Source of the DNA: Vitrella brassicaformis
Taxonomy: Eukaryota > Sar > Vitrellaceae
NCBI GenBank assembly: GCA_001179505.1
Contig: CDMY01000278.1
Location: forward strand, 1 to 64,000
Reading direction: 5' to 3'
Length of the DNA stretch: 64,000 nucleotides
How positions within the stretch are numbered: position 1 is the first letter of the stretch; each line of letters opens with the position of its first letter. The notes under the pieces were generated by a model. That model made no database searches. It worked only from the letters and a program-made list of their open reading frames with translations, and was not told the origin of the DNA. A program made the position numbers and the translations under genes. Of the stretch, positions 12,801 to 24,089 are shown piece by piece.

Positions 12801-13743
12801 TTGACGTTCATCCCTCAGGTGATCAAGGAGGTGGTGGCTCACTATCCTAACATGACACTCGTACAATGCCACTCATGTGAGAGTGTACGCGCCAGGTCAG
12901 GGAATGCGTCAGCCAGACATCCACATACAGCTGCCGGCCAATGAGCATTGACGTGTCTGTCTGTCTGTCTGTCTCACCATCAGGTCCGTCTTTTGGCGTG
13001 GCATAATTGGCTTCGCCAATGAATCGACCATCCTGCACATGTTCAGCATCGAGCCGCGCCTCCAAGTAAGACTGACACATGTGAATAACCACATCACTCA
13101 TGTCCTTGCGTGGGACCATGCTCGTCCAGGTACATTGGACGCCTGATACCTTCACACATCTTGAGGCCATGGAGGCCGTCTGCAGACATGGAAAGCTGGA
13201 CAGCAAGCTGATAATCAACAATCAGCGAGAGAAACAGGCTCAAGGATCATGTCTCTTCTCGTGCAGGCTTTCTACTCATTTGATGGCGCTGGGCAGACGC
13301 CCCTTTTCCGCGCCGCGCGAAGTCTCTCGCCGCACGCTGTCGCGGTAGGTGAGGCAGGCACCAGTCGACAGTCCAACAGACAGATGTTTGTCTGTCTCTC
13401 TTTCACTCGATTGATCAACAGAAGCTGTTGGAGTACGTGCCGCGAGATCACCCACAGTCGTTAGTTGGCTACATCCCGCCGCCAGACAAAGCCCCAGGAC
13501 AGGAGCTGATTAAGTACCTTTCCTTTCTCTGGAAAATGCTACCCTTCCACGTTCCAAATCTGCCATCATCGGCCTTCATCGATAGCTTAGGCAGCCCGCA
13601 ATGGAGTTACTTCTCGCTTCTCCTGCCAGTGGCCTTACGCGAGTATGATAAGGGAATGGACAGCGCAGTGCTGTCGGACGAGGACCGTGAGGCGCTGGGC
13701 CGTCGTCTGACGACAGTCTTCCGCCGGTTATTCGAGGAGGCAG
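9890..13743 (+). CDS. Ankyrin-repeat protein (5' part of a probable larger fusion gene)
   Basis: Starts MSNSAAPKDRKTAAVQKLYE at 9890 (an in-frame ATG at 9674 would add a hydrophobic leader). About ten exons encode spaced ankyrin repeats: DLDAVRLLHEGGADPNAPS, AGNTVLHIAAAGGTAALIRH, CGRTPLTSA, IRHLLNRGADPSLG, GWTAVHLACWHGS, VISLLMDGAYKADPNA, FQLTERGADINAVDGNG, HDGSTPAMHAYLTF and GAGQTPLFRAARSLSPHAVA. Most exon joins read are in phase. Joins around 12890-13270 are unclear: no good donor is seen before the exon beginning AFYSFDGAG. The last exon (13422-13743) ends FRRLFEEA with one base left over, which the next exon (13806) completes, so the reading frame continues directly into the beta-helix segment. 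Ankyrin repeats mediate protein-protein binding; the partner is unknown. It could be a separate gene only if a promoter hides within coding exons. Confidence 0.7.
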
Positions 13744-13805
13744 GTACGTTGCACGCTCACGCATGGATGGATAGAGTGTATGCATTCTTGTATCTGTGTC
13801 TCCAG

Positions 13806-16800
13806 CGATCCCCGATCTGGACACGTTCCGCAGAGTACAGCACATGGGACATGTGCGCACCTACGCGCAGCTTGCCAGATATGTGTCTCTCTTCGACAAG
13901 GGCCAGGGGGGAGAGCCTGACGATCCGCAGGCCGCCAACTGGCCCCTGGAGTGGCAGGCGGGCCTGGATGTCACAAACAAGTCGCTGATCGAAGAGCACG
14001 AGAACGGGACGAAATTCTGGCGGTGGGGCGAGCATCGCCTTCCTGTCGAGCCCTGGTCATGGACCCTCTCCTTCGTCGAGATGGAGCTGGCGCCAAGAGA
14101 GGAGGTCGAGGCCGACCCTGCCATATGCTCGGACATAAACAACGCCAATCGGGCACGCAAAGTGTGCGTAGGCAAAATGGATGCATTCATATGAAATCCC
14201 GCCTCTTGTTTTTCAGCTATTGCAGCATCGGCAAGGCATTCGAGGCAATCGAGGCTGACAGGAACCAGCGCGCGGCACTCTTTCTGCGGTGACTCAACCA
14301 TGCAAACACACACGCCAATTCTCTGAGTCACAATGCGGTCCCTCTTTGCAGGCCTCCTGTGCAAGAAAGCGCCCAAGAGGCACATTACGAGGTCTGTCGA
14401 TGACAAAAACATGACATCCTCGAAAATGAGACATGTGTGCTTAATCCCTCTCTGCAGCTGTGCAGCGACATGAAAGTGAACGTCTCTGAGCTGCTGCAAG
14501 ACCTCGGTGAGACGCCGATGCCCTTCACAGAGTCACAACTCGAGTATGTCTACGTCCACATCCGACCATCGCCACATGACACGACAGCAGATAAGCAAGC
14601 TCACCCTTGGCGCGCCATTCTCACGTGTGAGGCAGTCTCTTATGAGAAGGAGACAGCCAGGATGATGGAGCTCTTCGAGCACCTTCGGAAACTGGCCAAG
14701 GTCGATCCAACCTCACTCACCTCATGTGGCGGGGAGCTATCAGCCAAGAGAGACCACAACGTCGGGTGTCTGGACACGAGCTATAACTTCCACTTCTCGG
14801 CACTGCAGTTCTTCGGCAGCTATCTCATCCTGACTGACGTGACGATCCGTGGCGCGCCTTGGTTCGGTTTGTATATGCGGGATGGGCACGTCATCGCCCG
14901 CCACGTGCGATTCGAATCAAACGGCCGGGCTTTGCAGCACTACCACGAAGGCAAGAGGAAGGACCTCAGCCTCAAACCTCCGTTATTGGGCTCATCTGCG
15001 CACCGACATGAGGATGAGACCGGAGACGAGGAACAAGAGGGCATGTCGGAGATGAGCAATCTCTTTAAGCTTCGCTTCAAGGCCAGGAAGGCACGCAAGC
15101 ACACCGATCTACTCATCCTCTCAGGGACAACACATTGACCCTCGCGATTGTTGCTTGACAGGGCAGCGCCGTGATGATCCGCGCCAACCTGTTCTCCCTG
15201 GGTCAAGGCAGGAAGCACGACAGCGGCCACAGACACATATTCGACAACTCTGTGTTTGAGGACAATCTCGGAGAGAATGGAGCGGCCATCCAAGTGACGT
15301 ATGACCCCTTCTGCCATTCAAGGGACACCACAACGTCGATCCGCGAGTGTGTGTTCCGCAACAACACTGCCAACACGGGCGGGGCGATATATGAAAGGCA
15401 CTGGGGCGGCAGCGGAGGCCCATCGACCAACGTGCTCCACATCGAGAGCTCGACATTCGGACAGAACTTGGTAAGCGTATGTGACATTTGCAGCGTGAAA
15501 GGGTTTGCGTGTTGGGATATGTCCACATGAAGGCTCAGGAGGAGGGCGGGGCAGTCTTCTAGGCACAGCAAGTTGCTACCGAGCCCATACAGATCCGAAT
15601 CGGAAACACCACCTTCACGTGAGAAAGGACGCAAAGCTGCCCTCGCTGCTCACGCTTCTTCTGTCTCTCGCTTGGGTGCAGTCAGAACATTGCCTTCACA
15701 CGAGGCGGTGCCGTCTTCATTGCCCAAGGAGAGGTGGATGCAAGCAATACGGTCTTTTCGGAGAATGCGGTGCTTGGAGAGGACGACGACGGCTACGGCG
15801 GGGGAGTTTATGCTATTAGCAGTGCGCGGACCAGCCGATTCTCTTTGCAAAACACTGAGATGGTGGACAACTATGCCAAATGGGGGGACCATATCGATTT
15901 TACCTTCCCAGGCATGACACGCGCTCGTGCCCTCTATTAATGCGTCACTGGCTGTGTATGGTCTGTGTGTATGGGCGCGAGACGTGTGGAGCTGGCAAAC
16001 ACGTCAATGCGGGCGACACGAAATGGCCTCTTTCGATTCCAATCCCGCAATCGCGTACCCCTCGTGATATCCGTAAGCTGGTCGACTCGGCATGGCATCC
16101 CGCCTGGCAGTTTCGATCGAGCAAGCATGTTTCTGCTTTATCTGTGTCAGGATAACAACATCTCGGAGTCGACATTCATCGCTCCTCCCAGCATGACTGT
16201 GCAGTGCAAGCCCGGCGAGCAGCTGGTAATGCAGGGAGACCCATACAGCCTTAAGATGCTCGTCAGGGTACATGAAGAAGAATCGTGGACACGGCAGCTG
16301 TCATGCTTTGCCGGTGTCTCGATCGTTGATGGTCAGTGCAAGACGTGCAAGCCGCCATCGTATTCGCTTCGTGCGGGGACGCTCCACGGCGGCCCCACCA
16401 TGCCATACACATTCACGGAGGGAATCGGTAACAAAGGGAAAAGAGCACATCTGGTCTCATCTCGGATGTAGCCCTTCCCTTTGAGATGCGTCCATCCAGA
16501 GGGCGAGCACCCGTGTGTGGCGCACTGCCCGAATGGCGTCGACTGCGACCAGGGCTGGGGTGATGTGTTCAGCCGCCCGGGTACGCTTGAGACACACCAT
16601 GAGCATTTTGCACCCGACGGGCATATCTGACATTGATGTTCGTCAGGCTACTGGTGTCAGAGCTATGGGCCGTCAAGCGACATCGCGTGCTACGGTGCAA
16701 GAGAGAAAATTGCAACGACTACAACAGCCAGCTGTGCCACGACCCGTCTCTCTACCACACGAAGCGCTGGCGGCAGTACCTTGAAGAAAGGAAAATGGGA

Positions 16801-19230
16801 CTCGCGCCGCCCATGATTGCCACGAGCGAACAGCAAGGAGGGAAGAAAAGTGAAGCCATAGTCACGTACGGCCACTCTGGCGAGCTGCGCCCATGTGGCG
16901 GCTTGATTGAGGCCGGCCATGCGTCACCATGCCCCGGTCAGCCCATATAGGAGACATGATAGACAGTGAATTGACTGCAGCCAGCTGGATGGCATGCTGG
17001 CTTGCAGGCGACACGAGCGGCCCCCTGTGCGCGGCCTGCAATGGACACAGCAGATTCAGGCTCTCACTCGGTCATGTCCTCCCTCTTATTATGCATGCAT
17101 CAAGGGCACACATATACATGTGACTGACAGCTTTCGTTGTGTGTGTGCAGGTGGCTTCGAGTGCAGTCGTGAGTGCGCGAGGGAGCTGACGGCCTCTGAC
17201 TGGCTCAAGTGGATGGCCATACCGCTATTTTGCCTTGTCTTCGATGCATCTATCCTTCTGGGGGGCGGTCAAGGCTATGGATTGTGGAAATCTCTTCTTT
17301 ATTACGAGAACATATTGGCGATCCTGGATGTGTCGTCGCTCACAGAGTCCGGCATGCAGGCGCTGGTGAGTAACAAACAGCCCACCAACCAACCTACCTA
17401 CCTCACCCACCCCCCCGTCACGTCTCTCTCTTTGTGTATGTGCTGTTTAGGCATTCTTTTCCCTCTTCTGCTGGACTACGACGCACTGAGTGTCCACTTT
17501 GAGAGCAGTGGGTCATCCTTTGTCACGGATGCCCTGTCGTTGTGTACGTGGCCGTCCTTCACTGACTACACTAAGATGTCTTTCCCGCTCGTCAAGTGGC
17601 TGGTGATTTTTGTCATCCCTCTCATGATCGCATTTCATCTCTGCTTTGCCCTGGTGCGCATCTACGCGTCGGAGATCCCCCAACGACCGGCCAGCGAGGA
17701 CCACCACCAGGCAGCGAGAAGGTGCCTCGCCCACTTTCTGTCAATGGAGCCGCCACCGCCGGCATCCTGGGACAAGACCAACGACGCCATATTTAAGATG
17801 ATGCGGCGCTATATTGATCTCTTTACCTACCTGCTCGTCCACATGGTCAACCCCGCCTGTGTGGTGGTGGTTTCGCAGATGCTTCACTGTGTCGCCATCA
17901 AAAGCAGCGATGGCAGCGTTGCCCGGCGTTACTTCTATGCGGGGTCTCACACGTGCGCCCCTGAGGGGTTGATTTTTGTGGTGCTTGGAATCCCTGTGTC
18001 GATTCTTGCGGTCATGTTCTTGCTGATTGTGTTCCCCTTTGCGCTGTGCCTGCACCTGTTCTTCACGCCGCGGCTGCCAATCCTTGAGGACTCATTTAGG
18101 TCACTCGAGCTCTCATATAAAGAAGAATACAGATGGTCAGACGACAATCTTGAAGGAGACACAGAGACTGACGGACTGAGCCATACGTTTGTTTGCTGAT
18201 GGTATGGTGTGCGGCAGGTGGGATGTCACGCTGGTGTTTCGCCGCCTGTTTCTGCTGAGTGGGGCTGTCCTGATTATCGACCCATTGGTGCGTGCCCGCT
18301 TCCTGTTCGCCGGCTGCCTGGTGGTGCTGCTGGTCCACCTCTTGGTCAGGCCGTTCCGTTATTGGTTCGACGACGCGATGGAGTCGATAACATTGGCGAA
18401 TCTGGTGATTGTGAGTGGCGGGTCGGCGTGTGTGCTGTCGGCCTGGCACGAGGCGGATGTCGACGTCGACGCTGAGGGCAAGATCTATGGGGTGAATCCT
18501 AGCCCATCGGTGAGTGAGGTCAGCCAGTCTGTCTGTCTGTCGGTCTGTCTGTCTGTCTGTCTGGGAGACAGACACACTCACGAGTCACGGCAAGAGCCTG
18601 CCTTTCGTTGTGTGTGTGTGTGTGTATTCGCCTCTGTGTATCAGTGGAGTCAGTTTCTCGGCTTCCTGTTGCTGCTGCCCATCATACCCTGGTGTGGCTA
18701 TGCCTGTAAGCCCACACAGACACACACACACACACAGACAGGCGGGGATTTGATTCACTCACCGTATCTGATGTGGTCGTTGGTTCGTGTGGTGTGCAGG
18801 GATGAATGTGGAGGTCTTCCTTCAACGAGTGGCCAAGCTGTTGGGTCTCGGTAAATCACAAGACGCCGGCGGCCGTCCAGTTACCAGCCCCTCCCCGGCC
18901 CCCTCTTCACAAGGCTCGCTCAGCCACATCCACAGCAGCATACTCGAGAGCCTCTCTCATCCACGCAGACGGACCGATGCGGCCCAGCACATGGCTATAG
19001 AGCCACTTCTGCCCCCACCAGCACCATCACCACCGGCGGCAGCGGCGGCACCACCCGACAGTGGCGATGACGATATGAGGCGGTGGCGGGCCAGGCGGCT
19101 CTCACGGACAGGGAGGGAAGATGATGTCAGTGCAGGACAGTCTAGGAGGGGCAGCAGAAGCAGTCCCCTGCCCCCCGACCATGACGCACCACCGGACAGC
19201 CGCGCTGGAGAAGACAGACAGGGTGGATGA
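13806..19230 (+). CDS. Beta-helix / Cys-rich / multi-TM surface protein (3' part of probable fusion gene)
   Basis: Exons 13806-14163, ~14215-14290, ~14352-14392 and 14459 onward join in phase with each other and with the ankyrin exon before them. From about 14215 the protein resembles a parallel beta-helix (pectin-lyase fold): CSIGKAFEAIEADRNQRAALFLR, FFGSYLILTDVTIRG, then Pmp-like turns with FxxNxAxxGGAI/VY signatures (FRNNTANTGGAIYE, FTRGGAVFIAQG, FSENAVLGEDDDGYGGGVYA). A Cys-rich stretch (CKTCKPPSYSLRAG, CVHPEGEHPCVAHCPNG, CHDPS, CSRECAREL) is like GCC2/GCC3 or EGF-type ectodomains. About eight hydrophobic segments follow between 17200 and 18720 (WLKWMAIPLFCLVFDAS, WLVIFVIPLMIAFHLCF, IFVVLGIPVSILAVMFLLIV and others), then a Pro/Ser/Arg-rich cytosolic tail ending at 19230. 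Probably a large plasma-membrane or surface protein; function unknown. Exact joins at 15500-16500 are uncertain. Confidence 0.65.
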
Positions 19231-20299
19231 GGGAGGGAGGGAGGGTCAGCCGCTGCTGTCCGTGTTGGTGGGGCCTTGGGTGGCCTGGTGGTGATAAGCA
19301 GAGGAGAGACAGGCAGGGAGCAGTCACAGACACGCGATGACACGTCACGAGAGAGGGAGAGGGACTGTTGGTTAGCTGGATGGGTGGGAAGAGGTCAGGC
19401 CCTCCCTGTGTGTTATTTATATGTGTGTGAGTGACGACACACGTGTGTCCATCGATTGTGATCTGTGTCATTTGGTCAGTCAGTCAGCAGGACATGTAGG
19501 TAGGTACGTAGGCCGATAGATGTGGACGGACGTCAATGAGTGAGTGAGTGTAATTAAAGGTCTTTGTCTTTTACGGTTAGGACGGAGGGGCAAAAGCATT
19601 GAAGGCGTCCGTCCACGAGTACTTACTGATGAGTGTCCATCGACCCACCACACGACAGACACGCCTGAACCCCACAAAAGAAACATCAACACCCGTGTGC
19701 TCTGCTGTATGTATGTGAATTTCGCGCGTATGTGTCACATTCACTGTGCAAAGGGAGGGAGCAGAGCACCAACAAAACGCAAAAAGACGCCCCTAATCGT
19801 ACCTACCGTATGAACCACACGACCACACACATGACACACATGACTGACACACATGGTCCTTACTACAAGGGTCTCTGCCTAGCTGCATTTGAAGTGCGAC
19901 AGACAGACACCTTGCGATCCGATCCACAAGCTGGTCAGTCAGTCAGTCAGCACCCATACAGTCAGTACACCTCACAACTAACGCTCACGCATAGCATGCT
20001 CTCACTCCCAACCAAAAGAAAGGGCCAGGCACATACACACAAGGAAAATGCCCTTCCACTCACATCACTCACAGTCATTCCCCGCTGTTGCCGCCCTCCT
20101 GCACGTATTCCGCGCAGGGGAAAGTGGCCCATCCCCGACATAACTTTACAAAATACCTGCATGGCCTGCCGGCGTCAGTCGATCAGCACGACATGAAAGG
20201 AAACTGAAACGCACACCGCGCTTCAAAGAAAAGGAAGACAGACAACGCCCATTGATCGATCCTTCCAAAATGCCAGCCATCCATCCATCCATCCATCCT
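19231..20299. other. Convergent spacer, 1.07 kb
   Basis: 3'-3' gap between the beta-helix gene and the small secreted gene. It holds a GAGG-rich run near 19228-19250, (CAGT)n near 19934-19950 and CATC repeats at 20278-20298. I see no convincing exon or RNA gene. Confidence 0.5.
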
Positions 20300-20997
20300 T
20301 CAGATATTGCAGGGGTCTACGACGACTCCCTTCTCCGCGAGCGCCTCGACGACGAGAGCGATGAGGGCTTGCAGGCGGAGCAGAATCTCCTTGAGCTGGT
20401 CCGCCGACAGGAACTTCAGGAACAGGGACGTCCCGCTGCCATCCGTCGGTGGCGGGCCCTGCTGCGGAACGCCGCCGTGATGACGCATTTTGTGGTGGCC
20501 GTGATGGGGATGATGTCCGCCAAACAAACTGCGCCGGACAAGGACACGCTTGAAAAGCTCCTCGAGGGCGTCTGTCGTGAGATGACAAACAAGCGAGGTC
20601 AGATGCGTTGTGTTCTCCACATGGTGTGTGTGCCTACTTACCCAGGAGCTTCAACACGAACTTGAAGAACTACAGTACACACACAGCAGAGGACGGGCGA
20701 ATGGGGCAGTGTGTGGGTATGTGTGTGCGTGTGTGGGGATGAAAACGTCTACGTCTCCCTCGCCCACCAACCTCTTCTATAAGCTCCTCGACTTGAGTGT
20801 CTCCAAACTCCTGCAGGAAACGTAGGGGGTTCTGGAGCCCGGCTGTCTTCTCGCTCTCCTCCTGAGACGGGATCACACACAGCCAAGCCCCTTTCTCCCC
20901 TTCCTCCCCGTTGTGTGCCTCTCACGTTCGGGTCGGCGAGGGCAATGGGGAGCAGCACGAACGCCAGAAGGCCACACACAGCGGCGCAACGAGCCAT
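20300..20997 (-). CDS. Small secreted His-rich protein
   Basis: About 170 residues in four exons: 20997-20926, 20861-20772, ~20671-20641 and ~20603-20300; the joins are in phase. The N-terminus MARCAAVCGLLAFVLLPIALA is a clear signal peptide with likely cleavage before DPN. The mature part has two amphipathic Leu-rich helices (FLQEFGDTQVEELIEE then FFKFVLKLLGDALEELFKRV), a histidine cluster GGHHPHHGHHKMRHHGG, a Gly/Pro hinge and a C-terminal helix (LSADQLKEILLRLQALIALV). The His cluster could bind metal ions (inference). No family recognised. The paired helices flanking a loop suggest a small helical bundle or a membrane-active peptide fold, but nothing here proves it. Confidence 0.65.
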
Positions 20998-22264
20998 GCC
21001 GACTTCTGCACCAACACACGTTTCTCCTATAACGGGGCTCAACGGGCTCAGAAATAGTGGGCAATCACACAGTTTTTGACAAAGCTCGCAGCAGCAAGAC
21101 AGTACACGATTCCAAGCCGGCCGGACGCCAAGGCACGCGGCAACGCGGCCTTTCAGAGCCAGGACTACATGTGCACACTGGGGCCTCCATCCGGTATGCA
21201 CGTTGAATGACGCTACAAGTAAGACTGGATGTGTGTGTGTGATTGTGTTGCTCGGCCTGTCGCCCTCACTCGACCCTCTCCACTACTTCCGGCAAATAAA
21301 TAAATACACACCCACCCAAGACACACAGTCGACCGACGTGTCTAGCTTCGTGTGTGTTCGTGTGTCTCATATCAGTGTGCATAATCTGGGTCAGTCCGTC
21401 AGTCTATATGCACAGTCATGCCTTTCGGGGCGTGCAGTGCTGCAGGCGTGTGTGTTTCCTGAGGTAACACGGTGACGATATAGACCACTGATGGCCATTG
21501 GCTTGAACCAGTTTTGAATTCTATCTCACGGGCCCCGACACGACGACCACCGTGTGAGCCACACAACGACAGAGAGAGAGACAGACACATGACTGACTTA
21601 AGAGGAAGGAGAGACGGATAGAGGGCTGACTTGATGGATGGATGGATGCAGTAATTGCAATAAAATGATAACCTGACTTGATCGTCTTTCCAATCGCATC
21701 CAGTCTTACTTGTGGCGTCATTCAACGTGCATAGCGGATGGAGGCCAGATTGCCGTAATTCAGCTGAGCTGGGAAAATGAATGACCGTCGAAAACGGACC
21801 GTCTCGCACACCCAGTCGTTCCTCTCTTCTTCTCTCTTGCTGCCTTTATGTACACATACATGGGGAACGTCATGGGGAAGCCGGCTGTCTTATTTGGTGC
21901 TCTTTCTCGCTCTTTGCTCGTCAATGACTCGGCCGCAGCTGCGGTGAAGTCTAATTGTGTTGGTGATGCCAAAAAGGGTCCGGCTCGCCTGACGATCGCT
22001 ACAATGCAGTACTTGGCTAAGACCGATAGACTGCGAGTTAAAACAAACATTGACACGGCCAGTAACAACATGCATCGACACAGACGTACTGACGCCCAGT
22101 CGTCTCGCACCACATGAGAGAGGGTCGCTCCCTCCCCGACTCCCCACCCCTCCACCCCCCATGCACAAGACACCGATCCATGCAGGCCCGTGTATTCTGC
22201 GTGCGTCGCACTTTCTGTACATCTACAGAACAGAAACCACGAATCAATGCGCAGATGCATCGAT
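20998..22264. other. Spacer containing a long inverted repeat
   Basis: 1.27 kb upstream of the small secreted gene and downstream of the 22.3-kb gene. It contains the 50-bp inverted repeat pair listed separately. An 89-codon plus-strand ORF (21848-22117) has no motif and is probably chance. Confidence 0.5.
21182..21746. repeat. 50-bp inverted repeat pair (foldback or MITE-like)
   Basis: Left arm 21182-21231 and right arm 21697-21746 are reverse complements with 2 mismatches in 50 positions. The arms begin GGCCTCCATCC and end AGACTGGATG. The 465-bp interior shows no coding signal. No clear target-site duplication is visible in the flanks, so this may be a foldback element, a MITE remnant or a local inverted duplication. 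Confidence 0.75.
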
Positions 22265-23650
22265 TCAGTCACGCTTGACTGGCATGATGGCGGCCCATGC
22301 GTATGAGATGGCTGCGGGATTGTAGACCAGGCCCAATCCTGAGCGGACACGCAGAGACGCACCCACACAAACACACATAGGCACACGGAGCCTCTCTGTC
22401 TGTCTGTCTGTCTGTCTGCGAATGGGTGGTGTATTACCCCTTTTCTCAGCGAGCTCTACAGCCATCAGGTCTACACACACAACACACGCACACACACACA
22501 CAATGCGACATTGTCAGACACGGTCAGACACACAGACAGATGGTGTTCTTACAAAATGATGCCACGCCGCCTTTCCAATCCGGCAGATCTTCACGTAAGA
22601 ACAGCTCCGCTTTTTCCCTGCTGAAACCAGCAGAAGACAGCCTGCAGCAAGCAAGCACAGAAGCCACGAGGCACACACACATAACTAGACGCACTCTCTC
22701 GCACGCACGCAATTCATTGGCAGTCACGTAGGCTGCATCCCACCTTTCTGTCAGCAATCCTTTCTTCATGCGATTCTCGCCGTCAAGTAGTACCATAAAC
22801 ATGTTCTCCCCGTCAGTCACCCACTGACGGAGCTCATCATCGGACGGCGGTGGGCCTTTCTTCCCAGCCATCTGGCCCTGCCACACGGACAAACAAACTG
22901 GTTGAGAGAGGTCAGTATGCGCGCCGTTGCCTCCCTTTTCCCACTCACTGCTGCCGTCATGATCGCATCGAACCACCCGTCTTTGCCCAACGCTGGGATG
23001 GCGTGAGTGATCATGGTGAGGGGATGAAGCACCACCCGGTCAGCGGCGAGCAGACGTCTTTCTCTGGGCTTGCAGGTGATGCCATTGCCCCTGTTGGTGA
23101 AGCTGCTCGTGCACGGGTGATGACGGATGAGGAACGACAATGCTCTTGTAGTGGTTGTGCCAGTCAGGGAAGCAGATGACGCCGCTGTCGCCAGGCAGAT
23201 GGCAACGACCGCATACATCATCCAAAGACGGAAAAGGGATCTAGGCGGGTGAGAACGGCTGAGCTTTCCATCCCGCTCACGCAGCTGCGCCTCGGCAGCT
23301 GTCTTGGAACTTCGTTGCTGCGCCAGTTCCGCCTTTAACGCCTCGACATCGGCTCGTGCGGTCCCCACGCGCTCCTCACTCTCTGCCAGTGCCGTGTCAC
23401 CCTCCACCAGCTGCGCCTCAGGCGCATCTATCTTGGACCCCATCGCCGCGTTGCTGTCCTGCAGCTGCCTGATGGTAGCTGTCTGCTGCTCATCGCGCCA
23501 GGCCGCTTGCTGCCTCTCGAGAGCCAGCCGCTTCTCGAGATCTGCATGAGCAAGCCGCTCCTGCTGCTGCCTAATCTGTCGCTCTGTTTCGATGAGCTGG
23601 TCGGCGGTTTCCTCGTGCGTCTGCACCCGGGGAGATGATGGGTCTGACAT
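22265..23650 (-). CDS. Coiled-coil protein with internal hydrophobic leader; possible plastid-targeted protein
   Basis: Minus exons 23650-22949, 22877-~22710, ~22610-22560, ~22471-22440 and ~22340-22265; all joins can be made in phase. The N-terminal ~140 residues are a strong coiled coil (ETERQIRQQQERLAHADLEK, ALAESEERVGTARADVEALK). Then comes MMYAVVAICLATAASSA at 23221, either a transmembrane segment or a signal peptide if translation starts there, followed by a basic, Ser/Thr-rich stretch resembling a transit peptide. The C-terminal ~110 residues form a compact soluble domain (DDELRQWVTDGENMFMVLLD, ELRAEKAELFLREDLPDWKG, GLVYNPAAISYAWAAIMPVK). Two readings remain: one coiled-coil/TM protein, or a nuclear-encoded plastid protein starting at 23221 with a bipartite leader. 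No family recognised. Confidence 0.5.
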
Positions 23651-24089
23651 CCGCTCGTCCCTGGCAAGGACAATCAGCCTGTGGTCGCCTGTGTGTCGAG
23701 ATTGCAGCAGATCTGAGTACCGACGACGTCGTGAGCCCACGCTTGGCGTCCTGACGGCCTCAAAACCCTGCAAAGCTGGAGATCTATCCTCCAAGCTCGC
23801 ACATGTGGCGATCGCTTCGCAATGGACCGCGGATGAGTTCTCGAGCCGCGCGAACGGTGCAAGTCCGACTACAGGTGAGTCCTACTCAGTGGCAGCTGCA
23901 CACCAACACGACTTCTCACCGCTTCTTGATCTCCTGCCATGGTGTGTGTTGCAGAATGACATCCTCATGAAGTGAAAACATTCCGCTTCTCACACCCACC
24001 CGTAGGCAAGCTGCAGCACGCCACGCCTTGTCTGTGTGCTATGTGTCATCCGTATTGCGCGCAGGTCGTTCGTCGGCCGTTCGTCGCTG
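23651..24089. promoter_or_regulatory. Divergent promoter region between two coiled-coil genes
   Basis: 440 bp between opposite starts at 23650 and 24090. A possible 5' noncoding exon precedes an acceptor-like GCGCGCAG at 24056-24063. No recognisable core-promoter motif. Confidence 0.35.

Noticed and set aside
21848-22117. Transposase or coding ORF linked to the inverted repeat
   Set aside because: The ORF lies outside the arms and shows no catalytic motif.
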